Shown here: one piece after another, positions 1 through 7,954 of the stretch | Numbering within the stretch: the stretch's first letter is position 1 | Layout of the letters: each line of letters starts with the position of its first letter | Virus record (IMG/VR): IMGVR_UViG_3300030012_003086 | Coordinates: 24,508 to 88,507 of that record | Source of the DNA: a virus | Length of the DNA: 64,000 nt | Direction: 5' to 3' (one strand) | The notes under the pieces: generated by a model | Told to the model about the DNA's origin: nothing | The model's input: only the letters and a program-made list of their open reading frames with translations | Database searches by the model: none | Position numbers and translations under genes: made by a program

Positions 1-194
1 GTTCCGCTTATTTTAGTGGAACAGACATTAGAACTGTTTCTATTTGGCATTCACAAATGACTGAAGCATTTGTATTAGGAGGCGAAGGTCACTATGGTTA
101 TTGGCATCAAGATAAGCCTAAGCAATTGGAAATTTATAGAAAATTTGACTTAGAAAGAATACAAAATTGGAATAAAGGAGATGAAGAGGAATGA
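1..194 (+). CDS. 3' end of an unidentified gene (partial)
   Basis: An open frame runs in from the left edge (first full codon at base 3) and ends in TGA at 192-194, giving the last 63 residues of a protein. The tail is rich in aromatic and charged residues (GGEGHYGYWHQDKPK, then KGDEEE at the end). I do not recognise a family. The stop overlaps the ATG of the next gene, so it is the upstream member of the same plus-strand operon. The start lies outside the window. Confidence 0.7.
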   Translation, partial: SAYFSGTDIRTVSIWHSQMTEAFVLGGEGHYGYWHQDKPKQLEIYRKFDLERIQNWNKGDEEE

Positions 195-385
195 GAATTA
201 AAAGCGGTCTTAGGTCAGTTAGAAAGTATCAAGGTAAGCCTGCACATATGTTTACTAAGATAATATCAAGTGGTAGAGATTGGGAATCGAAGTTGGTTCC
301 TGTTGAAAGACTACCACTTAGAATTAGAAAAGCAAACCATATCAAAAGACATCCTAACGATAAAAGTCCGGGGTTGATTCTATGA
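191..385 (+). CDS. Small basic hypothetical protein
   Basis: 64 residues, starting at an ATG that overlaps the previous stop. GAAGAGGA just upstream serves as a purine-rich ribosome site. The protein is strongly basic, with Arg/Lys spread throughout and no Cys pairs or hydrophobic segment. The function is unknown. A nucleic-acid-binding accessory role would fit the charge but is only a guess. Its stop overlaps the next ATG (ATGA), indicating translational coupling. Confidence 0.6.
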   Translation: MRIKSGLRSVRKYQGKPAHMFTKIISSGRDWESKLVPVERLPLRIRKANHIKRHPNDKSPGLIL

Positions 386-651
386 TTCAGTGGCTGCTTA
401 GAAAAACAATTAACGGAATGGGTCGAGTTTATGTTATTCTAGATTCATTTCTAAAGAATGAAGGTGGCCCTATTCTAGGAATAGAAATAGATGATGACTT
501 TGAAGAAATGAACCGTAAACAATTATGCCAATACATTGAACATAAGTTTGGTTGGGAGAATGGAGAGTTTTGGAATCTTCATTCAACGGATAAGATTAGA
601 GTATGTTGCCAAATAGCAAGACAAAATAAATTTAAGGGAGTGAAGAAATGA
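382..651 (+). CDS. Hypothetical protein
   Basis: 89 residues, coupled by ATGA overlap to both neighbours. It has mixed charge and a conserved-looking aromatic stretch (KFGWENGEFWNLHSTDKIRV) but no motif I can name. It is the last gene before the co-chaperonin-like gene and belongs to the same operon. Confidence 0.6.
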   Translation: MIQWLLRKTINGMGRVYVILDSFLKNEGGPILGIEIDDDFEEMNRKQLCQYIEHKFGWENGEFWNLHSTDKIRVCCQIARQNKFKGVKK

Positions 652-878
652 TAGCAGTAGGAGATTATGTAATTATAGAAACCGAAGAAAACACCACAGA
701 AAGTGGAATTAAGATTAAGCACGACAATATAGGATTAGTTGTTTCTAATAGAAAAGAACCAGATATGAACGGTTGTAAAGTGATTTATGATGATAGTCAT
801 ATATACAAGAGACATGGAAAATATCTGTTTGTTCCTTTCCAAAACATATTTGCAATAGTCGAGAGTGATGAAGAATGA
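648..878 (+). CDS. GroES-like co-chaperonin
   Basis: 76 residues with the layout of the Cpn10 beta barrel. GDYVIIETEE resembles the first strand, TESGIKIKH corresponds to the start of the mobile loop (GroES has a Gly-Ile pair at the GroEL contact), NIGLVVSN is a middle strand, and the tail YLFVPFQNIFAIVES matches the final strand in which GroES has an e-x-dIlav pattern. At 76 residues it is shorter than typical GroES (about 95). The strongest support is position: it overlaps by 4 nt the start of a GroEL-like gene. In the known family this protein caps the GroEL ring and closes the folding chamber. The sequence alone would be a weak call; the context makes it probable. Confidence 0.65.
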   Translation: MIAVGDYVIIETEENTTESGIKIKHDNIGLVVSNRKEPDMNGCKVIYDDSHIYKRHGKYLFVPFQNIFAIVESDEE

Positions 879-2398
879 TTATTCAAGGCGAAGAAGTAAA
901 ACAAAAACTACTACAAGGAATTGATTTGGTTGCTAATACTGTTAAACCAACATTAGGACCACAGGCTAAGACTGTAATCCTACAAGGAAATCCTCCGGTT
1001 GTAATTAATGATGGTGTAACTATCACTAAGTATATTTCAAGTGATGACCCATATGTTCAGATGGGTGTTCAATTGGTTCAGAATTTAGCAAGCAAAGCAC
1101 AAGAAGGAAGTGGTGATGGAACAACAACCGCTTGTATTCTAGCACAGGCATTATGCCACAGAATAATGGATTCAACAGGTGAAATTACTGTTCATTCATT
1201 TAACAGACTAATGGAAACTATTAGAGATGAAATGTGTAATATTCTAGATAATTTAAGTCAAGAAGTAAATGATGACGAAATACTAGATATCGCTACTATC
1301 GCTTCTAACAATGATAGCGAAATGGGTAAACTAATTTCTGATGCTTTGTCTAAAGTAGGAAGAGATGGTGTTGTTACTGTCGAGGAATCTAAATCACACC
1401 TTACTGAATTAGTTATTAGAGAAGGAATGGAAATTCATGAAGGATATATTAGTCATATTATGGCTAATTCTGAAAATGGAAAGGTTGAGTTTTCTAATCC
1501 TCTAGTATTCTTATCTAACTGTTCCTTCAAAAACTTTAGTGACGTTTTACCAATGTTAGAGTTTGCAGCACAAGAAAAGCGACCTCTTCTCATTATGTGT
1601 AAAGGTATGAAAGGTTCAGCACTAAACAATCTGTTGATGAATGTAGTCAATAAAACAATTGAATGTGCAGTAATTCTAGCACCTAACTTTGGTGATGCTC
1701 AAGTTGATGAATTAGGAGATGTTCAGTCTTTAATTGGTGGAAGAATCTTTAATGAAGATATGAAAGCAGACCCGACTGATTTTAATGGAATAGATGATTT
1801 TGGAACCTGTCAAAGTATTACTATCACTAAAGAAAAGACTACCTTTGTGGGGGCAGAAGGAGATGTTTCTAGCCGTGTTTTAGCACTAAAAGAAACTCTT
1901 GAAAACGTTACAGGACATGATGCTGCTAGACTCAAAAGAAGAATATCTCGATTAAATGGTGGAGTTGCTACAATTAGAGTTGGGGCTGCTTCTTCTATTG
2001 AAATGAGAGAAAAGAAAGAAAGATTAGATGATGCTCTGAATGCTACAAAAGCCGCTTTAGAAGAAGGAATCGTAGTAGGCGGAGGACTAAGTTTGGCTAG
2101 AGCAGCAAACATTCTAAAGAGTAATTTTACCGGTCACACCCATGATTTAAGTTGGTTTGTTGATGCATTACATGAACCAATTAGAATATTGATTAGTAAT
2201 AGTAATGCGAATGTGTCTTTGGATAATTTATCTCCTAGTGAAAATATAGGTTTCAACGCTTTGATAGGTGATGTTTGTAACTTAACATCGTTTGGAGTAT
2301 ATGACCCTGTAAAGGTAACTAAGAATAGTTTCTTAGCGGCATTATCTATCGCTAATTTATTCTATTCGACAGATGTAGCAGTATTGTTGGAGGAATAA
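875..2398 (+). CDS. groEL: Group I chaperonin (GroEL-like)
   Basis: 507 residues that align end to end with GroEL rather than the archaeal thermosome. KPTLGPQAKTVIL and NDGVTITK mark the N-terminal equatorial domain. GDGTTT, with the catalytic Asp at about residue 81, matches the ATPase motif around E. coli D87. APNFGDAQVDELGDVQSLIGG matches the apical region after the GroEL APGFGDRR motif. KLAGGVA is replaced by RLNGGVATIRVGAAS, followed by EMREKKERLDDALNATKAALEEGIVVGGG. The end, DPVKVTKNSFLAALSIANL, matches the C-terminal equatorial helices, but the flexible Gly-Gly-Met tail is missing. In the family the protein forms ring chambers that fold substrates such as capsid protein. It is encoded directly after a GroES-like gene. 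Confidence 0.93.
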   Translation: MIIQGEEVKQKLLQGIDLVANTVKPTLGPQAKTVILQGNPPVVINDGVTITKYISSDDPYVQMGVQLVQNLASKAQEGSGDGTTTACILAQALCHRIMDSTGEITVHSFNRLMETIRDEMCNILDNLSQEVNDDEILDIATIASNNDSEMGKLISDALSKVGRDGVVTVEESKSHLTELVIREGMEIHEGYISHIMANSENGKVEFSNPLVFLSNCSFKNFSDVLPMLEFAAQEKRPLLIMCKGMKGSALNNLLMNVVNKTIECAVILAPNFGDAQVDELGDVQSLIGGRIFNEDMKADPTDFNGIDDFGTCQSITITKEKTTFVGAEGDVSSRVLALKETLENVTGHDAARLKRRISRLNGGVATIRVGAASSIEMREKKERLDDALNATKAALEEGIVVGGGLSLARAANILKSNFTGHTHDLSWFVDALHEPIRILISNSNANVSLDNLSPSENIGFNALIGDVCNLTSFGVYDPVKVTKNSFLAALSIANLFYSTDVAVLLEE

Positions 2399-2400
2399 AT

Positions 2401-2514
2401 ATGTTCGACGACAAAACTATTGAAAGAATGACTATTGTCTATGAAGATGGTTCGATGACTATTCTTACTAAAAACAAAGACGGAACAATGAAAGTCCAAA
2501 GGAGAGAGAAGTAA
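2401..2514 (+). CDS. Very small hypothetical protein
   Basis: 37 residues. The ATG lies 6 nt after a GGAGG located inside the end of the chaperonin gene, and the TAA overlaps the ATG of the next gene. The repeated pattern MTIVYEDGSMTILTKNKDG suggests a beta hairpin. The coupling on both sides and the good ribosome site argue that it is translated. No function is recognised. Confidence 0.55.
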   Translation: MFDDKTIERMTIVYEDGSMTILTKNKDGTMKVQRREK

Positions 2515-2912
2515 TGGTAAAAAAGGCAATTACTGTAACTTTACCTGCACCGCATAAAGCAAAAATAAAGTGTCCTATTTGTAAAGGAAACAAGTGTATA
2601 GTATGTAACATGACAGGCAATCTAGCAATAGATGTTGCACCTAAAATACCTATTCAAAGAGCGCACATTATCAAGTATGTTGTTGAAAATATACATGATG
2701 TTGCTAGAGAGATTACTAAAAAATATGGATTAGTGCCGGAAGTAAATACTTCTGAGGTTATTGAAATAAATAACGGTCAATATGAGGTAGTGCAAATATC
2801 AAGTCTAGGAGGCGTTTGTTGGGTAGTTAATCGTCTTGACGAATTAGATACTCCTAGATATTTTACATCGAAACAGGATTTGAATAAATTCAAACAGGGG
2901 TGGATGAATTGA
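2514..2912 (+). CDS. DnaJ-type zinc-motif protein
   Basis: 132 residues. Residues about 20-35 hold C-P-I-C-K-G-N-K-C-I-V-C, two CxxC pairs separated by KGNK as in the repeats of the DnaJ zinc-finger domain, but only one such unit is present. The rest (an HIIKYVVENIHDVAREITKKY helix, then a mixed alpha/beta tail) is not recognised. There is no J domain. Given the adjoining chaperonin genes, a substrate-binding helper is conceivable, but single zinc knuckles of this sort are also common in viral regulators. Confidence 0.6.
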   Translation: MVKKAITVTLPAPHKAKIKCPICKGNKCIVCNMTGNLAIDVAPKIPIQRAHIIKYVVENIHDVAREITKKYGLVPEVNTSEVIEINNGQYEVVQISSLGGVCWVVNRLDELDTPRYFTSKQDLNKFKQGWMN

Positions 2913-3121
2913 CAGATGATTTTGAAATCATAGGAAGAATAGTTAGGGACGCTGAAAATGAGTGCCTAATTAAAAAAGGAGTCTATTGGAAATTAGATGT
3001 GATAGATGTTAGATGGTTTAAGAATGACAAACCAACAAATAAAGGAATAAGACTAAACAGAAAGGAAGCAGTAAAATTGCTAAAGATTTTAAAGAGGGAA
3101 TTAAATGAAGAGAGTAACTGA
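2900..3121 (+). CDS. Hypothetical protein
   Basis: 73 residues from a GTG at 2900, overlapping the previous gene by 13 nt. A TTG at 2909 preceded by GGGGTGG is an alternative start. It is an acidic N-terminus followed by beta-type sequence and a Lys-rich helix ending in KLLKILKRELNEESN. No family is recognised. Confidence 0.5.
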   Translation: MDELTDDFEIIGRIVRDAENECLIKKGVYWKLDVIDVRWFKNDKPTNKGIRLNRKEAVKLLKILKRELNEESN

Positions 3122-3368
3122 AACTCAAGGCAGAAATGCATTAAAAGCCGCAAATAAAGACAGACAATATTCACAAGGAACGACGGAAAAGTTTGCCGTT
3201 TTATCTTCTGATATTGTTGATTTATTTGCTAAGTATGTTGAAAGTAAAATGGAGATGCCGCCTAATAGCGGAAGAGGTTGCAGAATGACAAAGCAACACA
3301 TTGAATTACATTATGGGACATTTTATAGAAAGATTAGAGAATTTATGGATGGTGAAAATAATGGATAA
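3105..3368 (+). CDS. Hypothetical protein, possibly histone-fold-like
   Basis: 87 residues from ATG 3105, overlapping the previous gene by 17 nt. After a basic N-terminus the protein has a long amphipathic helix (SSDIVDLFAKYVESKME), a Gly/Arg turn (SGRGCRMTKQHIEL) and a final helix. The spacing of a long helix, a G-R turn and a T-x-x-H-I-x-L start of helix resembles the second half of archaeal histones, but the match is weak and the first helix is unclear. Treat the function as unknown. Confidence 0.55.
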   Translation: MKRVTETQGRNALKAANKDRQYSQGTTEKFAVLSSDIVDLFAKYVESKMEMPPNSGRGCRMTKQHIELHYGTFYRKIREFMDGENNG

Positions 3369-3567
3369 AGAATTAATAAAAATTATAGAAGGCAAACTAG
3401 AGAACGTGCGGGACCAAATGTTAGAGGCCCAAGAAATAATGGTAAAATCAATTATAGGTTTATGCTCGGTTATATTAGCACATCTTCATAATGAACATTA
3501 TGAAAAAGCAAAGGATAGTCTAGTGTTTCTAATAACTACGTTGGAATCAAGGAGTGAGGATGCATGA
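3361..3567 (+). CDS. Small helical hypothetical protein
   Basis: 68 residues from ATG 3361, which overlaps the end of the previous gene. A TTG 60 nt further upstream is in frame but has no better ribosome site. The sequence is predicted to be almost all helix (KIIEGKLENVRDQMLEAQE, then a hydrophobic helix with SIIGLCSVILAHL). The hydrophobic run is too short and too polar to call a membrane segment. The function is unknown. Confidence 0.55.
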   Translation: MDKELIKIIEGKLENVRDQMLEAQEIMVKSIIGLCSVILAHLHNEHYEKAKDSLVFLITTLESRSEDA

Positions 3568-3944
3568 GTAATAAACTATTTTTGATTACAACTAACAATA
3601 AAAGATTTGAGGAGTGGGTTAAACAGAATAGAATTAAACTCATGAAGTTAAAAAATAAACCAGCACTTGACCATTTTAATCAGGGTTATAGTGATGTTAG
3701 AACAGGAAATTATCTAGCAAGGGCATCATATGTTTGCTACTGGGAAATCTTTTCCAATGGAAGTCTTGCCAAGATTTCTCCTGCCATGACTCAAGCAACC
3801 TTAATTCATATGATGCACAGGTTTATTGAAATGGAAAAATATGAGGAGGTTGATGTAATTAATCAAATGATGATTAATTTTCTAAGACTTCTAGGTTCTC
3901 TTGATTCACCTAAAAAGGAAGGTGAACCGAATGAACAAGAATGA
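3564..3944 (+). CDS. Hypothetical protein
   Basis: 126 residues. The ATG overlaps the previous stop, with GGAGTGAGGA upstream as a good ribosome site. Mostly helical, with a Lys/Arg-rich N-terminal third and an acidic Glu/Lys tail. No recognisable motif. Part of the run of small unknown early genes between the chaperonin pair and the ligase. Confidence 0.6.
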   Translation: MSNKLFLITTNNKRFEEWVKQNRIKLMKLKNKPALDHFNQGYSDVRTGNYLARASYVCYWEIFSNGSLAKISPAMTQATLIHMMHRFIEMEKYEEVDVINQMMINFLRLLGSLDSPKKEGEPNEQE

Positions 3945-4083
3945 ATGGGTATCTTTAGCAAACATGATGTGGGCTTTTAGCGAAACCAATGACGGAAAAA
4001 TGAGCAAATTAATTAGAGAATTAATATTAAAAATAAATCAAAATATGGAAGTGATTTTGGATGACATGGGAGAACATGAGTAG
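3931..4083 (+). CDS. Small hypothetical protein
   Basis: 50 residues from ATG 3931, preceded by AAGGAAGGTG, which decides this start over a TTG 30 nt upstream. Starts MNKNEWVSLANMMWAF and is predicted helical. Overlaps the previous gene by 14 nt and the ligase by 23 nt. The function is unknown. Confidence 0.5.
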   Translation: MNKNEWVSLANMMWAFSETNDGKMSKLIRELILKINQNMEVILDDMGEHE

Positions 4084-5602
4084 GTTGTTAGAGGCTAGTG
4101 ATAGAACAACGCCAACAGAACAAATTAAACAAATAAATAGAGCATTGACAGTATCATTTACTGATACTAATGATAAGATAAGTTTGCTTAGAATACTAGC
4201 GCAAGATTATCCAACCAATAATATTGGTGTATCTAAAGCGATTAAGTGGATGGCTAGTATCTTTGATTTGTTCAATGATGAAATGAAATCAGAATATGAG
4301 ACTTTTAATGACTTAGGTGATGCGGTATATCATCTTCAATCTAGTGCTGAGAAAACAAACGATTTTTCTCTTACATCTATCGTTAGGCTACTAACTTTAG
4401 ATTGCAGTAAAATTGATTCTGTTCAGAAGAAGTTAATTGCTGAATGCATATTATCTATGTCTTCACAGGCTAGAAAGTGGTTTATTCGCTATTGGTTAAG
4501 AACACCTAGAAATGGGATTAATGAAGGGGTTGTTGCTAAAATTATAGCAAAACACTACGGTAAAAAGATAGGTGAAGTCAAGAAACATCTGAATTTTAAT
4601 TCAATAGAAGTAGTAGTTAATTGTTATTCAATTGACACAACACCTGCTTGTAATTTAGTGCATGGTAAATTTGTAAAGCCTATGCTAGCCAAAGAAGTGC
4701 CTATGAATAAATGGCCGGAAAATCGCATAGTTGATTTCAAGTATGATGGTAATCGTTACCAAATACACAAAGAAAAAGAAAGCGTGATTATTTTTAACCG
4801 CAAAGGAAATATTGTTACTGAGCAGTTTTCTGATGTGGTTGAAAGTGTTAGGAATTATGAAATAGAATCATGTATTCTAGATGGTGAAATATATCCAATA
4901 AACGATGATGGTTCTCCTGCTGAACATAAACTAATGGCGACTAGGGTTCATTCTAAAAACCATGCAGAAGCAAGAGAAAAGGTCAAAGTCAAGTGGGTTA
5001 TTTTTGATTGCCTTAAGTTTAATCATAATACTATTATGGATTTGCCTTATTGGCAAAGAATAGATTACTTCAGTCGTTTGCCTGACCAAGCACACAGAAT
5101 GGATAGAAATGGAGACACATTGGCATTTTACAATCAAGCAATAAATTTAGGCTTTGAAGGAATTATTGTAAAGGATTCCAATATGTCTTATGAACCGGGT
5201 AAAAGAAGTATAGGTTGGGCTAAATACAAACCACCTAGAATAGAGTTAGATGTTGTTATTCTTTCAGCAAAATACGGTGAAGGTAAAAGAGCAAATGTAT
5301 TTGGGACTTTTGAAATAGGAGTTAAGTCAGAAAATGGATATGTTTCTGTTGGTCAAGTAGGAACAGGATTTAGTGATGCTGATTTAGTATCTCTAACTAA
5401 TCAACTAAGAATGAATATAGAAGAATATTCTGATGGGGTTTATCGCTTCTTACCTAGAGTAGTCTTAGAAGTATCAGCCGATTTAGTGTCTAGAGACAAA
5501 GATGAAAACATCGGTCTTAGATTTCCGAGATGTAACAGAATTCGTAACGATAAGTTTGCTAGTGACGCTAACACATTAGGTGATGTGGAGGCATTAGAAT
5601 GA
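4061..5602 (+). CDS. lig: ATP-dependent DNA ligase (replication module)
   Basis: 513 residues, the usual size of archaeal/eukaryotic-type DNA ligases. The N-terminal 200 residues are a helical DNA-binding domain. Motif I is KYDGNR with the adenylated Lys at about residue 227. ILDGEIYP follows as motif III, GFEGIIVKD as motif IV, and WAKYKPPR as motif V. A C-terminal OB domain follows (VVILSAKYGEGKR onward). The enzyme seals nicks using ATP and would join Okazaki fragments. The start is ATG 4061 with GGAAGTGA upstream; ATG 4076 is an alternative. No PIP box is visible at either end. A second, larger ligase lies on the other strand at 47.8-50.3 kb. Confidence 0.95.
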   Translation: MTWENMSRLLEASDRTTPTEQIKQINRALTVSFTDTNDKISLLRILAQDYPTNNIGVSKAIKWMASIFDLFNDEMKSEYETFNDLGDAVYHLQSSAEKTNDFSLTSIVRLLTLDCSKIDSVQKKLIAECILSMSSQARKWFIRYWLRTPRNGINEGVVAKIIAKHYGKKIGEVKKHLNFNSIEVVVNCYSIDTTPACNLVHGKFVKPMLAKEVPMNKWPENRIVDFKYDGNRYQIHKEKESVIIFNRKGNIVTEQFSDVVESVRNYEIESCILDGEIYPINDDGSPAEHKLMATRVHSKNHAEAREKVKVKWVIFDCLKFNHNTIMDLPYWQRIDYFSRLPDQAHRMDRNGDTLAFYNQAINLGFEGIIVKDSNMSYEPGKRSIGWAKYKPPRIELDVVILSAKYGEGKRANVFGTFEIGVKSENGYVSVGQVGTGFSDADLVSLTNQLRMNIEEYSDGVYRFLPRVVLEVSADLVSRDKDENIGLRFPRCNRIRNDKFASDANTLGDVEALE

Positions 5603-6042
5603 TTAAAGACGGTGAAATGACAATCATCAATGCTATCACTTATAGGTGTATTAAACTGGAAGATGGTTATGCACATCTAAAGGATATTACAACGGGTAGT
5701 GGAAGACCTAAAAAAGTGAAGATAGATGAGTGTCCTTATGTTAAAGATGGTAAATTAGTAGTGCCGGAAAAAAAGGTAACTCCGCCCCACAAAGGAAAGA
5801 GTATAATTAGAATTTCATCATTAGCAAAAGAATCAACTAACCTATCCGTTAGTAAAAATGCAAAATATTTTTTGGCTGAGTGGGCAGAAACCGCTATTGC
5901 TAATTTATTAGCCAAAGCAGAAGAAAGTGCTAAATCCCTCGGACACAAACGAATTACAGAAGCACACATATTTTGGTTAGAAACAAACGATTTCGATGCG
6001 GGATATTGGCCTTCAAATAAAGAATATATGAGGGAAAATTAA
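5599..6042 (+). CDS. Histone-fold domain protein
   Basis: 147 residues. ATG 5599 overlaps the ligase stop and follows GGAGG by 8 nt. Residues 1-60 look beta-rich. Residues about 68-130 follow the archaeal histone pattern: a short first helix IIRISSLAKES, a loop NLSVSKNAK, the long central helix with FLAEWAETAIANLLAKAEES, and the turn GHKRITEAHIFWLE, equivalent to the family G-R-K-T-[IV]-x-x-x-D-I signature. Archaeal histones are usually about 67 residues, so the N-terminal half is an added domain. Likely role: DNA compaction or a histone-fold transcription/replication factor (such as an NF-Y/CBF-like subunit). The fold call is by eye. Confidence 0.65.
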   Translation: MIKDGEMTIINAITYRCIKLEDGYAHLKDITTGSGRPKKVKIDECPYVKDGKLVVPEKKVTPPHKGKSIIRISSLAKESTNLSVSKNAKYFLAEWAETAIANLLAKAEESAKSLGHKRITEAHIFWLETNDFDAGYWPSNKEYMREN

Positions 6043-6395
6043 TGTTTAATGACCCCGAAATTCAAAATTGGATAGATGAACATGGTTTAGCCACAAGCAT
6101 GAATTTTATTGTTTATGGCGACATGGTTCAAGAAGAAGCCGATTTATTGGTTAAGGGAGTAATTATTCAATTAGCAAATAATGATTTGAATAATAATTTT
6201 GCAGTTTTTTATGACCCTATTGATGAAAAACAAGCAAGAGCATGGGACACGTTTCAAGGAACGAGCCTAACCTTTGTTTTTGCGGGAACAATAGAAGACG
6301 ACCAAATGATTATTGAAATTATACAGGATGGTCTTAGGTATCTAAGATACAAATATGATTACTTAGGACATAAATTAAGTGGTAGTTATGTATAG
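6042..6395 (+). CDS. Hypothetical acidic protein
   Basis: 117 residues, directly abutting the previous gene (TAATG). Acidic alpha/beta protein with alternating hydrophobic strands (FAVFYDP, LTFVFAGT) and an amphipathic C-terminal helix. No recognised motif. Confidence 0.6.
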   Translation: MFNDPEIQNWIDEHGLATSMNFIVYGDMVQEEADLLVKGVIIQLANNDLNNNFAVFYDPIDEKQARAWDTFQGTSLTFVFAGTIEDDQMIIEIIQDGLRYLRYKYDYLGHKLSGSYV

Positions 6396-6792
6396 TAAAG
6401 AAATATTAAAAGGAATAATAATAGGAAACGGCAAAACACTACTGAATATTTACAGAGATGATAGAAGAACCATAGGCTATAGTGTCAAAATAGCATTTGG
6501 TTTTAGAGGCAGTAATGAATTCCTAGAAAGAATTAATCGTAGCCTATTACAACATAATATTGTGTTTACTAAACCTACTAGCAAACAACCTTTTCCTCTA
6601 AGCACTAGGAAAAAAGAAAACCAAAGTAAAATTATTTCTTTACTAGGAGACATACCTCTTAGTGAAGATTTAGAATTACTAAAAGACTTATTAGATGTGC
6701 AAAATTCTAACATGTCTAAATTAGAAAAATTTGAAAAAATAATAAAAATACAAGGTGAGTCAAATGGGACTAACGAATATGAATACGAATAG
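6388..6792 (+). CDS. Hypothetical protein
   Basis: 134 residues from ATG 6388, overlapping the previous gene by 8 nt; an in-frame GTG at 6379 is less likely. The middle is basic and the C-terminal half Leu-rich and helical. No motif recognised. Its 3' end overlaps the following P-loop ATPase gene by 29 nt. Confidence 0.55.
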   Translation: MYSKEILKGIIIGNGKTLLNIYRDDRRTIGYSVKIAFGFRGSNEFLERINRSLLQHNIVFTKPTSKQPFPLSTRKKENQSKIISLLGDIPLSEDLELLKDLLDVQNSNMSKLEKFEKIIKIQGESNGTNEYEYE

Positions 6793-7627
6793 AGCGATAT
6801 TACTAACAGGAAAAACAGGAACGGGTAAATCAACTAAAGCAAAAACCTTTTTTGATAGAAACTTTGGTAACGATGTAAAAATAGTTTACGCTAACGATTT
6901 TGATTTTGATGTAGGTTCTCATCCTAAAGAAGATGGGATAATTATTGAAGATGTTCACTATAAACCACAAACTGATAAGATTGTTTCAATACTTAGAAGT
7001 TATCAAGGACAAGTAGTTTTGACTTCAATAAATGAAAAAGGTGTTCCTAAATCAATTAGAGATATGTGCAAAATCAAAAGAGCAGGTTCTTTTAACTATT
7101 TAGAAAATGAAATCAAAATGATAGCACCTCATAGTGAAAGTCCTTTTTCATACGAGAGAGACACATATTCGTTAGTTTCCGATTATCTAAAGACTAAAGA
7201 TAGAGATTTAGTTGCTGAGTTATTGCTTTTCAATAAACCGTCTGACACTCAAATAATGTCATGGTTGATTGAAAATATGCATCCCAATAAATTATTATTT
7301 ATTGATGGTGTAGTAAAAAGAAGGTGGAGTCAAAGATATTTCTATGAAATGTTAGCGTATGTCCACAATGGCGAAGGATTATTTAGAATATCCATGCCAA
7401 AAAGAGGAACCTATTCTAAGATACCTAGTTTATCTAGAAGATTAGGAGTTAAGAATCCCAAAGTTCTAAAACAACTTTGTAAAGATGAAGATTTTAGAGA
7501 TTGGGCCAAAACAAAATTGAACAACGCAGAATGCCGACTGCTACAAATTGGCGAAAAAAGAACAGGTCGTAAAAAGAAAACTGACCCAATTATAATAGAA
7601 CAAAAAACAATAGGTGAATATATATGA
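6764..7627 (+). CDS. P-loop AAA+-like ATPase with C-terminal PIP-like motif (possible clamp-loader large subunit)
   Basis: 287 residues from ATG 6764 (AAGGTGA 5 nt upstream). The Walker A motif GKTGTGKST lies near residue 20, followed by IIIEDVH as a likely Walker B and VVLTSINEK as a sensor-1-like strand. The C-terminal third is helical and basic. The protein ends QKTIGEYI, close to the PCNA-binding consensus Q-x-x-[ILM]-x-x-[FYW]-[FYW], with Ile in the last position. Archaeal RFC large subunits end in a PIP box, and the small subunit is encoded two genes downstream, so a divergent RFC-L is the leading hypothesis. It lacks the IxxKYRP N-terminal signature seen in RFC proteins, so a different loader or helicase accessory remains possible. 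Confidence 0.6.
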   Translation: MGLTNMNTNRAILLTGKTGTGKSTKAKTFFDRNFGNDVKIVYANDFDFDVGSHPKEDGIIIEDVHYKPQTDKIVSILRSYQGQVVLTSINEKGVPKSIRDMCKIKRAGSFNYLENEIKMIAPHSESPFSYERDTYSLVSDYLKTKDRDLVAELLLFNKPSDTQIMSWLIENMHPNKLLFIDGVVKRRWSQRYFYEMLAYVHNGEGLFRISMPKRGTYSKIPSLSRRLGVKNPKVLKQLCKDEDFRDWAKTKLNNAECRLLQIGEKRTGRKKKTDPIIIEQKTIGEYI

Positions 7628-7950
7628 TTAACAAAGAATACCATGTATCAGAAGCAACCATCACATACTTAGTTGATGGTGAAGAAAGAGAAGAAACCGG
7701 TCAATTGCTAATACCGACTCTGATGTTTTTATCAGAGACTTTTATCCTAGCAAAGGGCAAAAAGCAAATCGCTATCCATACTAAAAATATAATTAAATTA
7801 GAATTAGAAATGGATGACCCTACTTATTGGGTAAGGGCAGCAGATATGAGAAAAGATATTTTCTTAAGAGAACAACATCGAGAAATTGAACAAAAACAGA
7901 TGGAAGAAAATATTAGAAGAGAGAAAAGCAATACGAACAATGGGTGGTAA
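7624..7950 (+). CDS. Hypothetical protein
   Basis: 108 residues, ATGA-coupled to the ATPase gene. The N-terminal two thirds are beta-rich, with a KKQIAIHTKNI strand. The C-terminus is a highly charged helix (REQHREIEQKQMEENIRRE). Not recognised. Its position between two clamp-loader-like genes suggests a replication accessory role, which is inference only. Confidence 0.55.
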   Translation: MINKEYHVSEATITYLVDGEEREETGQLLIPTLMFLSETFILAKGKKQIAIHTKNIIKLELEMDDPTYWVRAADMRKDIFLREQHREIEQKQMEENIRREKSNTNNGW

Positions 7951-7954
7951 TTTT

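Noticed and set aside
875-2398. Thermosome (group II chaperonin) as the identity of the 507-residue chaperonin
   Set aside because: The motifs (GDGTTT with the surrounding helix, APNFGD, GGVATIRVGAAS, DPVKVT ending) follow GroEL, not the thermosome, so group I was called.
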